Positions 32,091 through 43,640 of a DNA stretch of 64,000 bases are shown here, in pieces. Both the position numbers and the translations under genes were made by a program. Each line of letters starts with the position of its first letter. The first letter of the stretch is position 1. The notes under the pieces were generated by a model that worked only from the letters and a program-made list of their open reading frames with translations, was not told the DNA's origin and made no database searches. This stretch comes from Maniola hyperantus (taxonomy: Eukaryota > Arthropoda > Insecta > Lepidoptera > Nymphalidae): the NCBI RefSeq assembly GCF_902806685.2, contig NC_048542.1, positions 11,392,533 to 11,456,532 of the forward strand, given 5' to 3'.

Positions 32091-32857
32091 CACAAAAAAA
32101 AGACAACCTTATGGCACTTATGACAAGTCTACTACCGGCACACAGGCAAGAAACTAAACAGTTATTCTTCGAAAGTTAATCAACCTACAATCTCTCAACG
32201 GGATCGTAACGTTTTACCGAACATGCTGTATAAAACCTAAATAAAATGTGTGAATAATTTAAACAATTTTAAAAACCTATTTTTAAAACTTTTACTTAAC
32301 CAAAACTCAAACAAGCTACAAAATATTTAGTTATTGCTTAAAAATATGTTCATAAATCACAATTATTAAATAATGGATTATAAAGTTTGTAAACGTACCG
32401 TAGCTGTATACCTAATTAGTATGAAAACTATCCATGATAAATTTTGGACAACATTCAAACATCCAGCTCATTTGGGAAAACCATCGTTAAATGTCACTAA
32501 TATTTTCCAGCAAATTCGCGAACACTCTAGAAACACTATTTAGGTGAAAATTAATTTACGGTTTGCTAAACACAAACGTAATTTAAGAATTTGTTAACGC
32601 AAATTCAACCGTAAGCACAAATCCGTTGGGTTCAAAGTGCTAACTTGTTTAGTCATATTAGGACCTTTTATAATAACAAACAAGGAAGATGATGAATGTG
32701 AAACGGCACATGCTTTAACCCAAAATCGCTTTATCCCAAAAAAAATTAAGGATGTATAGAAAGTATCTGGAAGGGCCTCCAATATTATATCTAAACATAA
32801 ACTAACGCAAAAACTCGAATAATTAAATTTTAAGTACTTATAGAAATCTATATGTTA
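32091..32857. other. Intergenic, nothing recognised
   Basis: AT-rich; no supported feature. Confidence 0.5.
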
Positions 32858-32945
32858 TGAAAGGATAAGCTGACTGACTGACTGACTGATCTATTAACGC
32901 ACAGCTCAAACTACAGGATGGATCGGGCTGAAATTCACTAGTTCC
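32858..32945 (+). mobile_element. Third-family Helitron-like 5' fragment
   Basis: TATGAAAGGATAAG, (CTGA)n, then CAGGATGGATCGGGCTGAAA; truncated after that. Confidence 0.55.
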
Positions 32946-34424
32946 AGTTGGAAAAAATGGTGTCCTTAACAAAGCTTGCAAGAGAAAAACGTGCGTTTCG
33001 TTTGTGCTTACAATCCTTTATTTCATTGAAACTAGTAGTTCTTCACTATTTCACCTGAGAGGAGTAACTGTTTTCCCGTGGGAAATTCTCGGGATCTAAG
33101 ATTCAGAAATAATTTAAAACAACTAGCCTAGATCACTCATTGTAAAGTTCTCTACCTGCCTGTGAATGCCCTGTCTTTGGTTCAACCATTACAAAGAATA
33201 ACCTAGAAAAGATACAGCCTTCAGCTAACAGATTAAAATCAGTTATTTGGTTTGTTACAATCAAAGATGGACAGCTTTTTAACAGAACTTTGGGATGAAG
33301 ACTTAAATGGCAAAAAATGAAACGAATGAACGAACGAAATCAGTTAAGATAGGTACGCCTCTATAATCACTTATATATATCACAAATAAAGCTCATCTCC
33401 CAAAACTCCTCACGGCTTTTTGATTTATTTATATTTTGTTTGGATGCTCGACCGATTACCGATATAGTAATTCTAGCTTTCTAAAAATGAATATACTACA
33501 TTACAGTCTCTTCCATTTGCTCTATTTATAAATCTAAATATAAGCTCATGTTGTATTATACGCACATACAATTCAGTGGACATATTCAATTTCATGGGCA
33601 ACCAACGCTTCGGTATAAACAGCCGTTCTTCCGTCCGTGTATCAATTGGCGGACCGATTTATGAGTCTCGAACGTTTTGGTAGAAAATGAAATATGACGG
33701 GGTATAAAATATTCTAAAAAGAGGATATGTGGATGAAGTTTTAGATGGAATAGAATAAAGAGGGTTTTGTTTTATAGTAAATCTAGCTCTTGAACCGTTT
33801 CCTCGGATTTTGGCTTTACTCGGGTGGACTTAATAATTTATTTTGTAGACTACCCACAGTTTTTTTAACGATTTAGTTAGATTTTACTCCAAAAATCTAA
33901 AAAACTATTCTATCCTTCATGGCCTCAGATGTACAGAGATACTTTTTAGTATTTTGATGTTAGCTTAGTTTTTATCGGTATTAATATATTGTCTTTTGAC
34001 TGCAACATAATACTGGAAGTGGCACTTTCGTGCTTAGTTTAAAAAGGGCGACCCCTCGACTAGGAGCCCGACCTCTTAACCACTCAGCTATCACCGTTTG
34101 AATTTTTAAAAATAAATTGTTATTTAATTGATAAATAATAAATAACAGAGATAATGTGGCTAATTCCGTTGTACACAATCTCTAAACTAAACTAAAATGA
34201 CACGTGCTATCCCTTTCATAATGTTGCTTGCGGAAAAGGATAACACTAGATTTAGACCTGTTAATTTAGTTAAGCTTAGAGAGAGTACAAGAGAATCAGC
34301 CCCATTATTGATATAAAAATAATACAATATTAATAAAATCGAGCTTTGAGAAAGTAACCGTAAATGTAAATATGATATTCTAACAGTTTACTTATCTTTA
34401 TAATTACTTATATTATCCTTTAAA
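32946..34424. other. Intergenic; one SINE-head remnant
   Basis: 34035..34100 on the minus strand resembles a tRNA-derived SINE head (complement of GGTTAAGAGGTCGGGCTCC). The rest is unrecognised. Confidence 0.4.
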
Positions 34425-34663
34425 TAAAAACCAGTCAAGTGTGAGTAGGATTCGCACACGAAGAGTTCCGTACTGTCGTAAGTAGGTACAAGATTTTAAA
34501 TTTAAATTGTTTTAAATTGTTGTTGTAGCGGCAATCTCTACATATTAAGATTCATGAGCATACAGCCCGCTGACAGACAAACAGATGGACGAAGGACGAT
34601 GGACAGCGAAGGCTTTGTAATAAAGTCCCGTTGGCACCTTTCGGGTCCGAACCCCTAAAAACG
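34425..34663 (-). mobile_element. GGTTCCG-type repeat, variant subfamily
   Basis: Begins AAAAACCAGTCAAGTGTGAG and ends GGGTCCGAACCCCTAAAAA; the same variant type as 3190..3445 and 5559..5827. Confidence 0.55.
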
Positions 34664-35157
34664 GGTGTCTGAAGCAAAGCTCTGAATAATGAGTCTCCAT
34701 TTATATGACTTAAAACTAGACTATTAAACAAAAATGATTTAAGAGATGAATTTCGTTTTCAAATTATCATTCAAACTCGGTTGTCGCCAGTACCGGAAAT
34801 ATAAAAAATGGCAAACTTTATAACTGTCTGTGAAGTTTTATTTAATTGGAATCTCCTTGGGGACTCCGCGAGAAAAGTGATAGAATAATTTATTACGGTT
34901 TTTGTAAAGGCTAGTGTAGATGCCCTTTGTCTTCGGAAATCGTTTTTTGTTCATCATCGGCTGACTGTAGATATTAGTCTTTATTGATAAACAGATACCT
35001 GGGAAGACATCACAGTCGTCCAATTCGCCGTTTTCGCACGTGGATTTCCGCGCACCGAATTCCTGCTAGATTTGTTCTTGACCTTACACTGAATAAACTT
35101 TCGCTGTTTTGTTTTATCTTTCTCTCTGTCAAAATATAGATGAGTCAGACTCAAAGA

Positions 35158-35346
35158 ATTAAAAAAAAAGAATATTAGCCATGTTAACCGTGGCTAATAT
35201 TCCCCTTTCTCACCTAATTAAGCGTAACGTGCGAGAGGTATTGTATAGGTATTGTAGTAGGTACGACAATAGTGTAACGCGCGGGATTTGAACCGCCAAC
35301 CTTTCGGGATTCAGTCCGCTCTTTACCCGTTGAGCTATTGAGGCTT
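35158..35346 (-). mobile_element. tRNA-derived SINE, full length
   Basis: Minus-strand head CTCAATAGCTCAACGGGTAA with B-box GGCGGTTCAAATCCCGC, body ending in the GCCACGGTTAACATGGC inverted sequence and an A/T tail. Same family as 5107..5262. 34664..35157 before it holds nothing recognised. Confidence 0.7.
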
Positions 35347-35539
35347 TTAAATTGGTCATACTGCCTGCTCGGATTTAATTTTAGAACCGTTTTGTAGTGC
35401 GAAGTCTGTTTGAAGTAGTAAAATAAGTAATGTGTTTACTTGTATGGACTTTACTCGGATCGACTTTAATTAAATCAAACATTGCCAACATTTTTAAAAG
35501 ATTGGTTACTGTTGGGTTTTAAATTTTCCGCGAACACTC

Positions 35540-35806
35540 GCCAACGACAAGCATGAGCAACTTCGGCGCGCACGGCGCGCCCCGCCCCGCTCTATGGCAA
35601 GATGTCTGGTGTGTGAACTTTTCTCTCGCTGCAACGCACATAAAACTAAAAAAAATAGCTAATATTTTGCTGGAATAAACGTGATAAATCTTTTGAAAAC
35701 ATCGATGGACCGGGTGAAAAAAACAACATAACCCCAGTGCCTGTGAATACATGAAATGAACACCTACAACCAATTCGGAAGCATGGCGAACCGAGGAATT
35801 GGTGAG
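35540..35806 (+). promoter_or_regulatory. GC-rich spot with a possible 5' exon (start codon and splice donor)
   Basis: 35567..35596 is strongly CpG-rich (GGCGCGCACGGCGCGCCCCG) in otherwise AT-rich DNA. Downstream on the plus strand, ATG at 35783 in a good context (GAAGCATGGCG) opens MANRGI and meets two overlapping donor-like GTGAGT sites at about 35801..35813. This could be the promoter and first coding exon of a plus-strand gene whose other exons lie far away. No such exon was recognised in the window. Weak. Confidence 0.25.
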
Positions 35807-35829
35807 TGGTGAGTTAACAATCGTACAGT

Positions 35830-36370
35830 TACTACTAATTTAAAATTTTCTTCATAATTTCACAAAATTAATTTAGCAAATCCATTGCACATAACACTTA
35901 TTTTAAACCGAAAATAAACACTGTAACTTCTTTAGCGCCAATTAGTAAAGTCAAAGGCAGGAGCTGATGTTTTCAATATTTCAGAGTTTTGAAAACAAGA
36001 TTTTTTCAAACGATAATAAACTGTAACACATTGTGATAAAGTTTAATTTACCGTGTGTTGGTAAAAGAAAAACCTTGGAAAACAATACGTTGGTGGCACC
36101 AAGCTTGGCTTTTAATATTGTGCTGCAAAATCCTGTGACATTTCCTTTGGTATTATAGCAATTAACTTTTTAACATCAAAGTTGGCTTTGGTAACCATAG
36201 CAGTACTGAAAATTTGATTTTTTTTGTAAGGAAGCGGTTAATGATATTAATAAGCAATCTTATTTCAATGAGCCCCGACTAGGAGGACGACTGAGCTATC
36301 ACAGTTGTCTGTGTATTAGCTAATAAATTCTAAACCTCTTGGATTTCCATTCGCTTTTCACTATCATATT
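35830..36370. other. Intergenic, nothing firm
   Basis: A short SINE-head-like piece at about 36275..36310; otherwise unrecognised. Confidence 0.4.
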
Positions 36371-36611
36371 TTTAGGGTTCCGTACCTCAAAAGGAAAAAC
36401 GGAACCCTTATAGGATCACTCTGTTGTCTACAGGGTACTTCCCGTTGACCTAGAATCATGAAATTTGGCAGGTAGGTACTTTGGTTTTATAGCTGACATT
36501 AGGGGAAAAATCTGAAAACTCAATCCTGATGCTGCACGGGACCTGACCACCAAAACTGGTGGAAACTGAACTGAAACAAATCCACGCGAGCGAAGCCGCG
36601 GGCACCAGCTA
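36371..36611 (+). mobile_element. GGTTCCG-type 5' half joined to a Helitron-like 3' end
   Basis: 36371..36520 matches the family from TTTTTAGGGTTCCGTACCTC to AGGGGAAAAATCTGAAAAC. Then 36573..36611 reads CACGCGAGCGAAGCCGCGGG then CACCAGCTAAT, a Helitron-like hairpin end. The two are separate fragments lying next to each other. Confidence 0.5.
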
Positions 36612-36862
36612 ATATAAGAATAAGAATACGAAATACCAATTTAAAAACCTGCGTACTCTTTGGTAGCGCGCACTCTTTGGTGGCTCTACCCTAAGTCCTT
36701 CCAGAGAGATGAGGATTTTATGACTTAAAAGTTTTTTATTTCTTAGCCTTCATGTTAAGTTTTTATGGGCTTTAAAATTTCCATATACATAATATAGTAG
36801 AGCGTTTTATTATTGTTTAAGTGAATACGGTTTTATGTGAGGGTGAATATACGATAATATTT

Positions 36863-37213
36863 TTAGGGTACCGTACCAAAATGGCAAAAATTGAAACCTT
36901 ATGCACGGAATTTCTCCTTCCATCCGTCTGTCTGTAACAGTCGATTATTTCAGTAACTATTGAAGCTATCGACCTTTTCTATATTGGCTATTGTAGGCCA
37001 ACATCACTAGAATAAAAAATAAATGAAAATTATGTATAGTTTAGTCAAAAAAGGGGAAAATTCCGGGGGGGGGGGGGGGGTTGAAATTTCAAAGTAAGAT
37101 AATATAGATATGCGAAAGGGCTTCACCAATACTTTCTTAAACAGATTCATTCGATATTTTTCTTTCATACGGAACCCTCAGTGCGCGCGTCTGACTCACA
37201 CCGGGCCGGTTTT
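36863..37213 (+). mobile_element. GGTTCCG-type repeat carrying a G16 run
   Basis: Starts TTTTTAGGGTACCGTACC and ends CACACCGGGCCGGTTTTTAT. It contains 16 consecutive G at 37065..37080. Confidence 0.6.
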
Positions 37214-37394
37214 TATTTTACTCCAAAATAATATGCATTACTCGAATCCATCAACTCAACGATCTGTGGCTGGAGAATAATAAAATTACTTTCATAATAT
37301 TTATTTTATGAACGTTCAACTGCGAACTTACTAGAAGTAACTAAAAAATCTTTATTAGAATAAGAAATAAAGATACATAATAAGTTGAGGTAGG

Positions 37395-38395
37395 TATAAA
37401 GGCAGGTCAACTCCCCGTGTGCCTGAGTTTTGCGGGTAAGAGCAGCACTTGGGCCGGTGTGTACCCTGGTAACATGATTAACAATGCCTCTTCATGGGAT
37501 ACTTTTGGCCATGGCTAATTGACCTGGCAAGGGAGGGGGTATTATCCGCGCATCCCCCTGAGTGTTCCGAGCAGAGGGCGCAATAGACGCACCCAAGGGG
37601 CATAGCCCCAGGAATGGAGGGTGTCGCTCTTATGAGTGGTTGGTGATGAGTGTTTCATCACCCATTCGACCACTGGCTTTCTCGCCTGTCCAGTTTGGTG
37701 ACAGGCGAGGAAGATGTTGAGGATGGGGAACGTGGAGAGGGAATTGCCCTCCCCGCGAGTTCTAGTCCTCGGAAGGACCTGTGGATGATGGACGGGGGCG
37801 GTCCGTCTCTCACAGTGTGGTCCTCGGGTTGTTTGGCGTGGTGTGGTTCCGGCATGCCCTGAACGGCTAATTGACCTGGCAAGGGAGGGGGTATTGTCCG
37901 CGCATTCCCCTGAGTGTCCCGAGCAGAGGGCGCAGTAGACATACCCAAGGGACATAGCCCCCGGAATGAAGGGTGTGGCTGTGTTGGGTGGTTGGTGATG
38001 AGTGTTTCATCACCCATCCAATCACTGGCTGCTCTACCGGTTTCTCGCCTGTCCAGTTTGAGGTGAGAGAGATGTTGAGGATAGGGAACGTGGAAAGGGA
38101 ATTGCCCTCCCCGCGACTGCCCTAGCCTTCAGGAGAACCTGTGGATGATGGATACGGGGCGATCCATCGCTCACAGTGTGGTCCTCGGGTTGGTTGGCGT
38201 GCTGTGGTTCCGGCATGCCCTTAACAATGGGCACGTAGTGTCCCAGTGGTGGGTCTGCTGCGGCGGACATCCGCTGACGGAGTAACGAGGCGTTGTTTGT
38301 CCCTTGTGCTCCGTCGTCAGGCAGCGGTGGGATGGAACTTTGTGAGGTTTTTAGTCTGTAGGAGTCCGACAGAACCACTGATATAGCGTAGCGAC
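37395..38395 (-). mobile_element. GC-rich unclassified repeat, copy 2, with internal duplication
   Basis: Matches 31430..32090 on the same strand. A segment of about 360 bases is present twice: each begins near GCTAATTGACCTGGCAAGGG (37516 and 37866) and ends near the GGTTCCGGCATGCCC text. Reading frames (37542..37955, 37658..38017, 38034..38378) are shifted relative to each other, so it is not an intact gene. Confidence 0.6.
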
Positions 38396-40035
38396 AATCT
38401 CACCTCCTTTAATACTTCTATTCTGTACATGTTTTGAATTATGTGATAATATGTTTGTAGTTCTAGTTTAGTTTCCTAGAACTAAAAGCTAGTTATAGCC
38501 ATAAGACCTATCTACAAGTATGAGTAAAACTGTACATTCATGCCTGACCTACATTCCAGCAATTCGATTCACTACTGAACTGTTCGTTTGGACTTTGATA
38601 TATCGCCAACGAGCTCATTGTGTGGAAATGTATGGAAGAAGCAAAAGCGCAGAATTCGATTCGTTAAATTAATATTTTTTTTATATTAAAAAGTTCTGCT
38701 ATTTGTGAGTAGAGATATGTGGTATGAATTTAAGAGGATCTTTTTATTTTTCCGAGGTGCTAAAATGACAACTTCGCGGAAAGCGCATGGACTAACAGCC
38801 CGGGAGGGCCAAACCTTCGTTATTTTATAAAAGCTGAAAGTTTCTCTGAGTATTGTCTCCAACAAAGGAAGGAACTATAATTAACGACTATGCAGTCCGG
38901 ACTTCGGATCATAGTGGCTTTGGGAGCATTTTAACAAATAAAAGGTGTAAAAAATCTTATGTCAAAGTACAAAGTTTATTTTTTATATATTTTTTTTCCG
39001 AAGAATAGTACTAGAAATCACGTTACGCTAGACGCTTAGTATCGTGGCAAGGCAACCTACTGCCAGACACCCATGAATTTTAACTACTTATTAAAGTCTA
39101 GTCTAAGTAAAGTAGTGTCTGGCGGGAGGTTTCACTGCCTTCCCACTTTAAAGCTGAACCCGCAACCCGTTGAGCTATGTCGGTTACTCTGGTTCTCCTA
39201 CGGATCTTCTCATTTCAGATTTGATTGAAACTTGAGAAAAATTGACGAACATTGGCAAATATATTGATGTCCTTGAAGCCTGGAGACTGAAATAAGAAAC
39301 CTTTATTTTTGAACATCAAAAATATTCATTTTATATAATTTTCATATGCATTTAAAAATGACCCAAGCAAACACACGCAAAGTTAAAGGTGTCGAAAGAT
39401 AAAGAACAGACTTAAAAAATGGAATAAAACTTAAGGTAAAAGTTCAGAAAGCATTGCACATTAAAGAGACGATATTTTTACGTAAACGGTTATAAAATTA
39501 TCTTGCTGTTTCGAAGAGGACTCTAAAAGGCATAAAACTAACAAACAAGAAACTTTGGAAGACGTAAACGACGGTCGCTCAAAGTTATTTTAAACTCGTA
39601 AAGTTTTAAATGGTAGGTACCATTCGAACACGTAGTATTTTAATAGTGTACAAAATACTTAGGTTAAGAACGATAAACGTAAGTTTAGGAATTTTATTGC
39701 AGTTTGAATATAAAATGCCAAGTGCCGAGTTGTAATCAAGCTAAACTCATAGTCATAATTAAGTACTTAATTCAGGTACAAGAAATAAAATAAAATTAAA
39801 ATGCATTTATGTCCTCGAAAGTTATAAAAACACTCATTTTTGAATTTTTTATGATATTTTTTTTTTATTAAAGACAAATGTACACAAATATATCGCACAT
39901 AACTGAAAAGTTTAATCTGTAATCAGTTGACTTGCCCTTATACCTACACGTTTAAAAAAAATCTGTAAACAGTATGCCTAGTGAAAAGTACATAAAAAGC
40001 ACACTTATTATACAATCGAAGATTGTGTAATACAC
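38396..40035. other. Intergenic; small RTE-type piece
   Basis: 39160..39235 (GTTGAGCTATGTCGGTTACT, then CTCATTTCAGATTTGATTG) repeats part of the RTE fragment at 40330..40390. Otherwise AT-rich and unrecognised. Confidence 0.4.
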
Positions 40036-40615
40036 ACAAACTATATGAAGCCGGGGCGATTCAGCTAGTTGAACAATCATCATCATCATCATCAACCGAT
40101 AGACGTCCACTGCTGGACATAGGTCTCTTGTAGGGTCCACACGCCACAGTCTTGCGCCGCCTGAATCCAGCGGCTCCCTGTAACTCGTCTGATGTCATCC
40201 GTCCACTTAGTGGGGGTCTTCCCACGCTGCGTCTTCCAGTGCGAGGTCGCCATTCCAGCACTTTGAGACCCCAACGTCTATCGCTTTTACGAACTATGTG
40301 CCATGCCCATTGCCACCTCAAGTTCGCAGTCCGTTGAGCTATGTCGGTTACTCTAGTTCTCCTACGGATCTCCTCATTTCAGATTTGATCACGTAGAGAA
40401 ACTCCAAGCATAGCTCTCTCCATCGCCCGCTGAGTGACTCTGACCATGTCTCGGATCCATATGTCATCACTGGCAACACGCACTGTTCGACGACTTTGGT
40501 CTTCAAGCACTGAGGAATTTTGACTATACACTGAGGAATTGAGACTAATAAAAGAACAATATAATTATTAAGCCCACCCACCCACTATACGAAGCCGGGG
40601 CGATTTAGCTAGTTA
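40036..40615 (-). pseudogene. RTE-type LINE reverse-transcriptase fragment between two Helitron-like ends
   Basis: On the minus strand, 40581..40348 encodes TKVVEQCVLPVMTYGSETW and 40321..40061 encodes MRWQWAWHIVRKSDRRWGLK then VLEWRPRTGRRSVGRPP. These are hallmark C-terminal motifs of RTE-type LINEs. A frameshift moves the end (TKWTDDIRRVTGSRWIQAAQ, YVQQWTS) into another frame at 40274..40092. Both sides carry a Helitron-like terminus, GAAGCCGGGGCGATTCAGCT at about 40048 and GAAGCCGGGGCGATTTAGCT at about 40592, each followed by AGT(T)(G/A)AACAAT. Confidence 0.75.
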
Positions 40616-40869
40616 AACAATACATGTTTACAATTCACAAATAGCGCATTCCGATACGATGTAACGACATGAGTGATCGCACGTCACCGCTTCCTCTTGT
40701 TGGCATGTCGCTACTAGTTGTCAGTTTGATAAACGACAATCGCTTGTTGTGATTCGCAGTCATATACACTTGCAACAGCCCAAGCATAATCACTGTGATA
40801 CACTTCTCTCGCGGATTGCATTCATTATCAATTATCATCATAATCCCAGGCACGCATCCCAAACTTTTC

Positions 40870-41030
40870 GGAGTTATAAGCGTTTAAAAAAATTAATGAC
40901 ATAATAAAGTGTGAAGTCTGCCTATTCGCAGGCCAGTGTGGTGGACTATGGCCAAACCCTTCCATACTGAGAGGAGACCCGAGCTCTGTCGTGAGCCAGC
41001 TATGGGCTGATAATAATGATGATGATGATG
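40870..41030 (+). mobile_element. SINE tail
   Basis: GCAGGCCAGTGTGGTGGACT through GAGCCAGCTATGGGCTGATA and (ATG)n. It is the 3' part of the 14021..14330 family. 40616..40869 holds nothing recognised. Confidence 0.6.
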
Positions 41031-41099
41031 AGATCCACTTTCAACAGCCCTAGTACAATCACTGCGATACATTGCATTCATTATCATCATAATCACCAT

Positions 41100-41345
41100 C
41101 AATCCGTTGCCGGACCATTATTGAGCACGGGTATCCTCTCAAGGTGTGATAGCCTAGTGGTTAGGACGTCCGCCTCCTAATCGGAGGTCGGGGGTTCGTT
41201 CCGATTCGATCGATGAAATTAAATATTACCCGCTTTAACCAATTACCAATTGCCAGCCCATTATTGAGCACGGGTATCCTCTCAAAATGAGAAAGTCTGG
41301 GGCATTACACTGGTTACCTGCGGATTGGTAGATTTCACACAAATC
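41100..41345. mobile_element. Scrambled SINE pieces
   Basis: A tail piece on the minus strand (AATCCGTTGCCGGACCATTA) is joined at about 41142 to a plus-strand head (GATAGCCTAGTGGTTAGGAC, GGAGGTCGGGGGTTCGTTCC), followed by another minus-strand tail (CCAGCCCATTATTGAGCACG). At least two insertions or rearrangements. Confidence 0.55.
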
Positions 41346-42034
41346 ACATTCAAGGCGGTGCGGACTTGATAATACATTTTATCTACTCTCATATCTTAAA
41401 ATTCTAATTATAAAATCAAAATGTGTCACATATTGGCTTACTTTATTCACCACCACCACCAAAGTATATAACTTTAATATTTCAAAAAATCATTATTAAA
41501 TATATAATAATAAAATTAGCAATGAGTATTTTTATATTTTGGTAATTTTATGAGTAACTAGGAAATACCTAGGATTACCTCTTGACTGCGCGAGACCTAT
41601 TGTACGTTGATGGTAATAATATATCAGATACCTCCCCACAAGTCCCACCAACGACTGTACAAAGTTCCAACACAGATGAACGATGCGCTAATGCATACTT
41701 AGGTAACGAACATGCAGACAGACCGATAAACATTAATTTTAAATAAAAGAGCATTTTAAATATTAGCCAACCTTAAATCCAATACGAACTGCCGTAAGTA
41801 GTTCAATGTCATTAACATTCAATTTACTTCAACAAAATGAAATAAAATCGTACAGAAATAATAAAGTCAATACAGTTACAGTCCTCAGACCACATAAAAT
41901 TTCAGTATTTAACTAATACAAAGTCGACTGCTAAAGTTTTTAGCGTTCAAATAGGCCACACACTTCTTATAAAGCTTAGTGCACACATTATGAAAGTCGC
42001 CTTCCCGTTTTACTTAATTGCACAACGCTTTTAG
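41346..42034. other. Intergenic, nothing recognised
   Basis: AT-rich; no supported feature. Confidence 0.5.
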
Positions 42035-42607
42035 CTATTTAAGTGCTAAAGGTCGAAAGGCATGCATCTCACAAAGCGCTCGGGAAGTCTGAAATGCTAC
42101 CATCATGTGCACTTGATTGCCCCGGGGCTATAGTCGAAGGGATAGTGGTCAGCCCCCCAATTGTGTAAGAATAACCATTTCATGGCTATCGAAATTGTCA
42201 GGAAGTTCTGCCCTTTGATTGGCTGTGAAAAAATGTAAACAGCGTATCAACCAATCAAAGGGCAGAATTTCTTGACGATTGCGATAGCCATGAAATGGTT
42301 ATTCTTACACAATCGGGGGGCTGATCTTCTATTTATACCTATTTAGGTACTATTTAAGTGCTAAAGGTCGAAAGGCATGGATCTCGCAAAGCACCCGGAA
42401 AGTCTGAAATGCTAACATCATGTGCACTTGATTGCCCCGGGGCTATAGTCGAAGGGATAGTGGTCAGATCTCCTATTTATACCTAATTACTATTTAAGTG
42501 CTAAAGGTCGAAAGGCATGCATCTCGCAAAGCGCTTGGAAAGTCTGAAATGCTACCATCATGTGCACTTGATTGCCCCGGGGCTATAGTCGAAGGGATGG
42601 TGGACAT
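42035..42607 (+). repeat. Three tandem ~140-bp units, the first split by a MITE
   Basis: Units start CTATTTAAGTGCTAAAGGTC at 42035, 42350 and 42490 and share GCATGCATCTCGCAAAGCGC, CATGTGCACTTGATTGCCCC and GGGGCTATAGTCGAAGGGAT. The first unit is interrupted at GGTCAG by the element at 42151..42320; the second unit reads straight through (GGTCAGATCTCC) and so preserves the empty site. A 67-codon frame over the third unit is chance. Confidence 0.85.
42151..42320. mobile_element. 170-bp MITE with long inverted repeats
   Basis: Ends AGCCCCCCAATTGTGTAAGA and TCTTACACAATCGGGGGGCT; the arms run about 75 bases each through CCATTTCATGGCTATCG and TTCTGCCCTTTGATTGG, with a short loop. Its insertion is dated relative to the tandem duplication by the uninterrupted neighbouring unit. 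Confidence 0.8.
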
Positions 42608-42619
42608 ATATTATATTAT

Positions 42620-42803
42620 ACTAGCTGATCCACGCGGCTTCGCCCGCGTAGATTTAGGTTTAAAGATCCCGTATAGCCTATGTCACTCAGGAATAATGTA
42701 GCTTTCTACTGGTGAAAGAATTTTTAAAATCGGTTTAGTAGTTCCAAAGATTACCCCCTACAAACAAACTTAACGACATTACTTCTTCATATAATAGTAT
42801 AGA
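42620..42803 (-). mobile_element. Complete short Helitron-like element, first family
   Basis: Starts ACTAGCTGATCCACGCGGCT and ends TATAATAGTATAGA, i.e. 5' TCTATACTATTATA and 3' hairpin plus CTAGT on the minus strand. The interior matches 1826..2013. Confidence 0.75.
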
Positions 42804-42939
42804 TTTATACCTACTTACATGTAAAAGGACAAACTGACTGATATCATCTTCTCAAGAAACGTGAGACATAGTATGTAAATTTTCTCTGTAACGTAGACTC
42901 CTACATAAGATATAATTTTCAGAAATTCAATCCCCACCA

Positions 42940-43135
42940 ATTAGCCCCACGACTTCGTCCGTGTGGATTTATGTTTTTAAAAATCTCGTTTCTAAAAACT
43001 TTTTTATTTTCCGCGATAAAAAGTACTCATAACTTAATATATCCGTCTCAGGGACGCAAGCTATGTCTGTATAAATGAAAAATTAGTTAAGCGGATGGGC
43101 CATGAAAAATTAACAGCAGACATTTTTATAATACA
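42940..43135 (-). mobile_element. Helitron-like element, second family, diverged
   Basis: CACGACTTCGTCCGTGTGGA, TTATTTTCCGCGATAAAAAG, GGGACGCAAGCTATGTCTGT and GCGGATGGGCCATGAAAAAT match the family in order; the CTAGT end is degraded. Confidence 0.6.
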
Positions 43136-43339
43136 ACTACAAAAACACTACTATAAATAATTTCAAGAGGAAAACTCATGAGCTGCTTATAAATAAATGT
43201 TATTACAACATCTCGGAATTTTTGATTGATGAGCTCAAATAATTTGTCTAAAATAATATCTAAATAATGTAAATCTGATGACTTAGATTAGATGACTGAA
43301 ATAAATTATGGTCTTTGTAGTGCAATAGTTAGGTATCCC

Positions 43340-43640
43340 CTCTGTATGACATGTAAAAATTTAAATGACTGTTATTATTTCTATTTTTTTTTTTTTTTCT
43401 CTTGTTTTTGTATGACTTAATTAATTTACTTTCTGAATATTATATAATTTTAAAGATTTTGTAATTTATATGTACTTACATGTTTTTAAAAATTTAACTG
43501 TAATGTAATATTTAAATATTCATACACCAATATTCTAAGGTAGAATGCATAAGGCTCGCCAACTAATTTTATAACCATGTTATGTCACCTGCATTCTTAT
43601 GAATAAATTTATTATTTATTTATTTATTTATTTATTTAAT
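43340..43640 (+). mobile_element. Possible LINE 3' UTR ending in (TTTA)n
   Basis: Non-coding AT-rich sequence that ends GAATAAATTTATTATTTATT and a (TTTA)n run at about 43611..43639. This layout is typical of a 5'-truncated LINE tail, but no coding part remains, so the class is unproven. Confidence 0.35.

Noticed and set aside
40061..40321. Intact reverse-transcriptase gene
   Set aside because: Only the C-terminal part is present, with frameshifts; it is a dead LINE fragment.
42035..42607. CRISPR-like array
   Set aside because: Three units of ~140 bp with no short repeat/spacer structure, in a eukaryotic context; a simple tandem duplication.
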